10,811 nt of DNA from the NCBI GenBank assembly GCA_003833135.1, contig QZLH01001647.1, positions 8,683 to 19,493 on the forward strand, written 5' to 3'. This document shows positions 7,028-10,811 of the stretch, piece after piece. The notes below the pieces were generated by a model. That model was not told where the DNA came from, ran no database searches, and saw only the letters and a program-made list of their open reading frames with translations. This DNA comes from Oehlia diaphana. Taxonomy: Eukaryota; Glomeromycota; Glomeromycetes; Glomerales; Glomeraceae. A program made the translations under genes and the position numbers. Positions within the stretch are counted from its first letter, which is position 1. Each line of letters opens with the position of its first letter.

Positions 7028-8422
7028 CTAATTACTTTGATGAGGTTGAATTCGAATGCGACCAGGATAAGCTAATGATACTACTGGAATAAGTGTTGGT
7101 GGTAAATTTTTCCATATTCTTACATAGTACCTTATACCGTTAACTGTAAAAGAACAAGTCCTCTTATTCATATCTAAATGAACTGTAATTATTGTACCAT
7201 CACCAAATGGAGGACACGTATCCACACCTTCTCCGGAATTACGACAAACACCACTGGAGCCTAATTCCCATCCAGTAGATTGTGATCCTGAAGATCTTCC
7301 AATAAAATTTTCTGATGCACATACTCCAACCCAAGAATAGGAACAATCTTTCTCAATAATAATATCCCATTCAAAAATGCCCTTATCTTCAAAAGTCATC
7401 TTAGCTCTAACATTTTGATGTGTGCTACAATTTTTTAATGCTTCCACAATTTTTCCATTATCCTTAATAATAAGCTTTGAACCACATGCTGTCTCATCCC
7501 AGAAATAACCGGATTCATTAATAGCTTTTCCACGAAAATCACTTAAATTATAATTACTTGATAATGCTATATTTCGATAAGTACTATAAAATATTTCAGT
7601 TGGAATAATTTCTAGTGGTTCAATAAAATTTGCTAATATATAAGTTTTGATCCTTTTGAAATCAATATATTTAATCAAAGGTTCAAGTTCCTTAATAACT
7701 TTTTGATGATCAATAAGAAATTTATTTTCTACTTCAATTAAATCAACAATTTGATCTAAAATTGGTAACCTTTCCATAAGATTTCTATATGCATCATCAG
7801 AAACTTGTTTTGCTGCTAGAATTGTACTATATCGAAAAACTTCATATTCACGAGTTGCAAAAGGTATATCTTTCTTCTCGTGTGTGAAAGATAAAAGATA
7901 TTTAAGACCTTTAATAGATAATCTACCAAACTCAATATCGTTTAATGGTATACTTGCTACTGTTTCAACTAATAATTTGAGAGTAATGTTATCTTCTGTT
8001 AATGATACTGTTTCTGATACTTTAGATAATAATTCTGGAGAATAATTTTTTGCGAAATTAGTACTCTTAATTGTTTTCGTGATAAAATCTTGAAGATCTG
8101 ATAATTGAAAATAATCTGCAGCGTAAAAAGCTTCAATTGTATTATCCTTTGTTAAAGATTCTTCTTTAACTGATCCAGTATAAATATATTCTAATATAAT
8201 TTCCATTCCAGCAGAATTAATTTCTGGGAAAGAAATTTGGTTCTCATAAGTTTCCTTCATCCCATTATAAAGTAACTTATCGAATATTTCGGATCTTGCA
8301 GCTAAAATTGCTCTACAAGCATGTAATTTCTTTTCATCTTCACATAAAATTTCTATATCACTATACTTTGGATTATTTATTAATAATCCTAAATCTTTTT
8401 CTAACGAATATCCTCTCGTCAT
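7028..8422 (-). CDS. BTB/POZ-BACK-SPRY domain protein (copy 2)
   Basis: This is an intact 464-residue, intronless paralog of the gene at 3797-5209, ending in TAG. An in-frame ATG at 8443 would add seven residues (MKIKKKK). I chose the ATG at 8422 because it aligns with the start of copy 1 and the extra codons are encoded by an A-tract. The plan is the same: BTB at about 19-117, BACK-like linker to about 285, and SPRY at about 310-462 (IFEWDIIIEK, WVGVCASENF, FGDGTIITVHLDMNKRTCSF, PVVSLAYPGRIRI). By my count the first 134 residues differ from copy 1 at 16 sites, while the last 170 differ at about 67. Three-residue gaps occur after residue 139 and near 230 of copy 1. A cullin-3 adaptor role is inferred from domain order; the target is unknown. 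Confidence 0.93.
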   Translation of the reverse strand: MTRGYSLEKDLGLLINNPKYSDIEILCEDEKKLHACRAILAARSEIFDKLLYNGMKETYENQISFPEINSAGMEIILEYIYTGSVKEESLTKDNTIEAFYAADYFQLSDLQDFITKTIKSTNFAKNYSPELLSKVSETVSLTEDNITLKLLVETVASIPLNDIEFGRLSIKGLKYLLSFTHEKKDIPFATREYEVFRYSTILAAKQVSDDAYRNLMERLPILDQIVDLIEVENKFLIDHQKVIKELEPLIKYIDFKRIKTYILANFIEPLEIIPTEIFYSTYRNIALSSNYNLSDFRGKAINESGYFWDETACGSKLIIKDNGKIVEALKNCSTHQNVRAKMTFEDKGIFEWDIIIEKDCSYSWVGVCASENFIGRSSGSQSTGWELGSSGVCRNSGEGVDTCPPFGDGTIITVHLDMNKRTCSFTVNGIRYYVRIWKNLPPTLIPVVSLAYPGRIRIQPHQSN

Positions 8423-8600
8423 TTTTTTTTTTTTTATTTTCAAAAAAAAAAAGGAGAAACAATAAATCTATTTTTGGATTGAAAAAAGCCGATATTTATG
8501 TAATTTGTGTAATTTGTACTATGTTATGTAAAAACTATATTAAAAAAGGAAATTGTTTCCGTATATCATTTGAAACTTTTAGCTGCGCCTTCATCATGAT
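8423..8600 (-). promoter_or_regulatory. Conserved 5' flank of gene 2 with A-tract and weak TATA
   Basis: Thirteen A residues (minus strand, 8423-8435) directly precede the ATG. TACATAAATAT at 8492-8502 occupies the place of the TATA-like box of copy 1 but is one base worse. Blocks 8511-8558 and 8583-8597 match copy 1 almost base for base. The A-tract before the start differs from copy 1, which has a mixed A/T leader. Confidence 0.5.
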
Positions 8601-8820
8601 AAAATTTTTTTCGTTTTCCTCATATATAATGAATGATTAACTGAATATTAATTTATCCAGAATAATTATCAATACTCAAAGGTCCATCATAATCTTTTAT
8701 TAAACAAAGAATTATTTTAATTGGCTTCCAAGTTGATACATCTTGAATTATTTCGATAGCTTACTTGTATATTAGATGAATTATTTTTAAACTTTTTAAT
8801 TAATATTTATCATATTATTG
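8601..8820 (-). repeat. 5' flanking block of copy 2, homologous to copy 1
   Basis: About 8633-8812 aligns with about 5456-5635. Shared words include CTTTTATTAAACAAAG-like, TCCAAGTTGA.A.ATCTTGAATTAT, TATATTAGA.GAATTAT and AAACTTTTTAA. The alignment breaks near 8815. Confidence 0.55.
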
Positions 8821-8881
8821 ACAGTAACCCATTGCTTCGCAATGTATGTACACAGAAAAAGATTGGGTATTATATAAGACT
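8821..8881. repeat. Short perfect hairpin at the point where copy homology breaks
   Basis: CATTGC-TTC-GCAATG (8830-8844) is a perfect 6-bp stem with a three-base loop. CCCATTG (8828-8834) is roughly mirrored by GATTGGGTA (8862-8870). Such compact CG-containing hairpins occur near Helitron 3' ends, but the CTRR terminus is missing, so I do not call a Helitron. Confidence 0.4.
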
Positions 8882-9119
8882 AATAGATTATATAATTTAA
8901 TATAGTTAATAATTAGTTAATAAAAATAATAATAAATATATACTTGCATACTAATTTAAAATATAATAGTATAATGTCAAATTATATTTACAATACATTA
9001 GAATGATATAAATAATTTTATTTATAAATTTATAAATTTATTAGAATTGTAAAATTTAATAATAAATTTTGATAAGTTTTTTATAAAAGATCACAATACC
9101 CTTATTAAAAAAGAATCAT
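8882..9119. other. A/T-rich stretch in expanded flank of copy 2
   Basis: This is almost pure A/T with AATAATAATAAAT-like words. It has no counterpart in copy 1 and no gene. Confidence 0.45.
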
Positions 9120-9560
9120 TTTCAATAAAATTTTCTATTAAAAGACTTCTATCAAAAAAAAGACAAAACCTTTTTAACCAACAAAATTATCAAAAAAAAA
9201 AAAAAAATTTTTTAAAAATTACTACCTATTAAAAAATTTCTCAAAAAAATTTCAAAAAAATTTCCCTACTATTTAAAAAAAAAATCTTTAGCGAAAATTC
9301 TCTATCAAAAAAAAAAATATCTCTCCTGTTAAAAAAATTTATTAACAAAAAATGATATGTCAAAAAACAAAAAAAATATTTCCTATTAAAAAAAAATATT
9401 CTACAATGACAAAAAAATCTCAGCAAAATTATTTATAAAAATTCTTTAAAAAAAAAAATTTATCAAAATTCTCCATCAAAAAAAAAAGATTTTCCTGTTA
9501 AAAGAATCTACTAGCAAAATTCTCTATCAAAAAAAAAAAACCCCCTTTTTAACAAAATTT
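9120..9560. repeat. Degenerate minisatellite, about 51-56-bp unit
   Basis: The unit reads AAAATTCTCTATC, then 9-12 A, then GATTTTCCTGTTAAAA and GAATCTACTAGC. Clear unit starts are at 9294, 9465 and 9516 (the last two 51 bp apart), with weaker ones near 9349 and 9394 and decayed copies back to about 9120. The 61-codon minus-strand frame at 9241-9426, rich in Phe with NRR/DRE spacing, is simply the translation of this array. It lies in the extra sequence that separates the two conserved 5' blocks of copy 2. Confidence 0.7.
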
Positions 9561-9829
9561 CTAATGAAATTAATTAAACTGAAATTATCTAGCAATCATT
9601 TTTTCACTTCATATCTCAATTTTTTCAATGACTTGCATAGAATTGTGATTGGATTATTTCTTTATTCTAGAATTCTTATCCATGAACTATATCACCACAA
9701 TAGCCACCCCTTAATTTAGGGTCAAGGTTATGAGATAAATGGAACACTTATTGAGCTTATTCGGACTATAACTATTTTACATGGCATCTTTACCATATTC
9801 ATTACATTCTCAAATATCCTATTATATTT
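9561..9829. other. Spacer in the 5' flank of copy 2
   Basis: It is less repetitive than the minisatellite. Positions 9695-9735 (CACCACAATAGCCACCCCTTAATTTAGGGTCAAGG) are locally richer in C and G. No gene or RNA is recognised and no match to copy 1 is clear. Confidence 0.4.
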
Positions 9830-9965
9830 ACTTGCTTGGAACTAATTGGTTAAAAAATTTTTATTAGAAACTTTTGAGTCATGCTGAGCAGAAGAGACAA
9901 TGTAACATTGTAACTCAATTTTAAAATAAATATTCAATAAAATATATTATTTACAGTAAATCGAA
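9830..9965 (-). repeat. Distal 5' block of copy 2, homologous to 5840-5965
   Basis: TTACTTGCTTGGAA, GCAGAAGAGACAATGTAACATTGTAA and AATATATTATTTACAGTA match copy 1 in the same order. This places the block on the far side of the A/T expansion and supports an insertion or array growth inside the flank of copy 2. Confidence 0.6.
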
Positions 9966-9983
9966 ACGAAAACACATTATAAG

Positions 9984-10112
9984 TCCGGAGCGATTTCATT
10001 GGATAACGTCACAACATCACACCGTCACGTAAGGATAGATTCACGTGAATGAACATTTTTCATTAAGTACGTAGACATACAGTACTATATATGGTCCTTT
10101 CTTCGCTCCAGA
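9984..10112. mobile_element. Possible small inverted-repeat insertion
   Basis: TCCGGAGCGA (9984-9993) pairs with TCGCTCCAGA (10103-10112) at 9 of 10 bases. The interior is richer in C and G than its surroundings, with repeated GTCAC/ATCAC words (10008-10027) and a perfect 12-bp palindrome ATTCACGTGAAT (10039-10050). The stretch sits where copy 2 has extra sequence relative to copy 1. The arms are short and no target duplication is certain, so this is tentative. Confidence 0.35.
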
Positions 10113-10515
10113 TAATTATTAAAAATTAAATGTTAATGAATACTTATTCTGATTTTATACACATTAGCGTGGTACACTACATTTAAAGTTATTGATTAAA
10201 TTATCAAAATTAGTTATTTTTCAATTCAAAGTCTAGTGTGTACTATAAATGGTTAAAAGAAAATATTAGACCGACTTAACTGGTTGGTTTAACATAATTA
10301 AAGCAAAAAACCAACATTATTGAAATAGTTTTAACTAAATTTGAGCAATGTATTTTTATTAATTAAAAAAACAGAGAATGTAGCTGAATTTATGATTAGA
10401 AAAAAAAAAACTTGTTACTTGGCTTTAATAATTGTTTTATGGGTATCATGATGAAATTAAATCTTAAATTTGAATAATTTGGAACATTGATATCCATTTA
10501 ATAAAACAATATCAT
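10113..10515. other. A/T-rich spacer, small hairpin only
   Basis: GTTGGTTT (10283-10290) pairs with AAACCAAC (10308-10315). No coding frame, RNA gene or match to copy 1 is evident. Confidence 0.4.
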
Positions 10516-10590
10516 TTGAAACCTTGATGGATATAGAAATTGTATAGATCAAAGCAAGACTTTTTGCAAATTTAATTTGTACTGTGTTGT
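10516..10590 (-). repeat. Block shared with 6207-6290
   Basis: It is a close match to the block next to the BTB relic, in the same orientation and the same relative order after the GCAGAAGAGA block. If the copies are collinear, a second BTB relic might follow, but I could not recognise one in 10591-10811. Confidence 0.55.
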
Positions 10591-10811
10591 TCTTCAAAAA
10601 CATATAATCGTTATTAGTCATACTCCAGAATTATTCAAACTTGAACCATCAAGAAGTATTAATTATATTAATTGTCTACTAATTTTGAATTCAGTCTAAA
10701 TTTGTCCAAAGATCATTTAATAATATTTGATTAGGTCTTCATATCATGTTTAGTCCTTAAGATATTCTCAACATTTTTAAGAATCAGCGACGACATAATT
10801 ATGATGATCGC
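10591..10811. other. Right edge of window, nothing assigned
   Basis: It contains TCATATCATGTTTAGTCCTTAAG (10738 onward), faintly like ATCATGTTTAGCCATTAAAG at 5777-5798. No gene can be supported before the window ends. Confidence 0.35.

Noticed and set aside
8423..8443. Upstream in-frame ATG of gene 2 adding MKIKKKK
   Set aside because: The downstream ATG aligns with the start of the paralog, and the added Lys codons come from an A-tract; use of the longer start cannot be wholly excluded.
8828..8881. Helitron end suggested by the CATTGC-TTC-GCAATG hairpin
   Set aside because: No CTRR terminus lies at the usual distance on either strand and no matching 5' end or Rep/helicase coding sequence is present.
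9241..9426. Minus-strand Phe-rich open frame
   Set aside because: It is the translation of the A/T minisatellite; the apparent peptide repeats come from the DNA repeat unit.
9120..9560. CRISPR-like array
   Set aside because: Units are degenerate and A-rich, there are no unique spacers between constant repeats, and the DNA is eukaryotic in style.

Overview
The window is very A+T-rich eukaryotic DNA with long homopolymer runs. It holds two intact intronless genes on the minus strand, several decayed repeats and no recognisable RNA gene. The gene type (BTB/POZ-BACK-SPRY, in tandem copies), the base composition and the short foldback repeats suggest a fungal genome with large BTB families. An arbuscular mycorrhizal fungus such as Rhizophagus is my best guess, but this is inferred from style, not proven.

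Positions 1-3480 carry no gene I can support. They hold fragments of short repeats: an 11-bp tandem array (6-143), a 110-bp hairpin element flanked by TA (331-444), a composite repeat fragment (1203-1312), a foldback (1537-1683), a cluster of CCGGAT/CCAGAT motifs with a poly-A-loop hairpin (1875-2026), a less A+T-rich segment that may be retroelement debris (2040-2500), and a second MITE-like foldback (3011-3106).

Positions 3480-10590 are best read as two diverged copies of one segment in the same orientation. Each copy has a 3' flank, a BTB-BACK-SPRY gene (3797-5209 and 7028-8422, both minus strand) and conserved 5' flanking blocks in the same order. A broken BTB-domain relic (6297-6573, minus) lies between the genes, so at least three copies of the BTB coding sequence have existed here. 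In copy 2 the 5' flank is expanded by an A/T minisatellite (9120-9560) and a possible small inverted-repeat insertion (9984-10112).

The two proteins probably act as adaptors: the BTB would bind a cullin-3 type ligase or dimerise, and the SPRY would bind a target. By-eye comparison shows a well conserved BTB half and a much more diverged SPRY half, with only in-frame indels. That fits two functional paralogs with differing target-recognition surfaces, the most interesting signal in the window.
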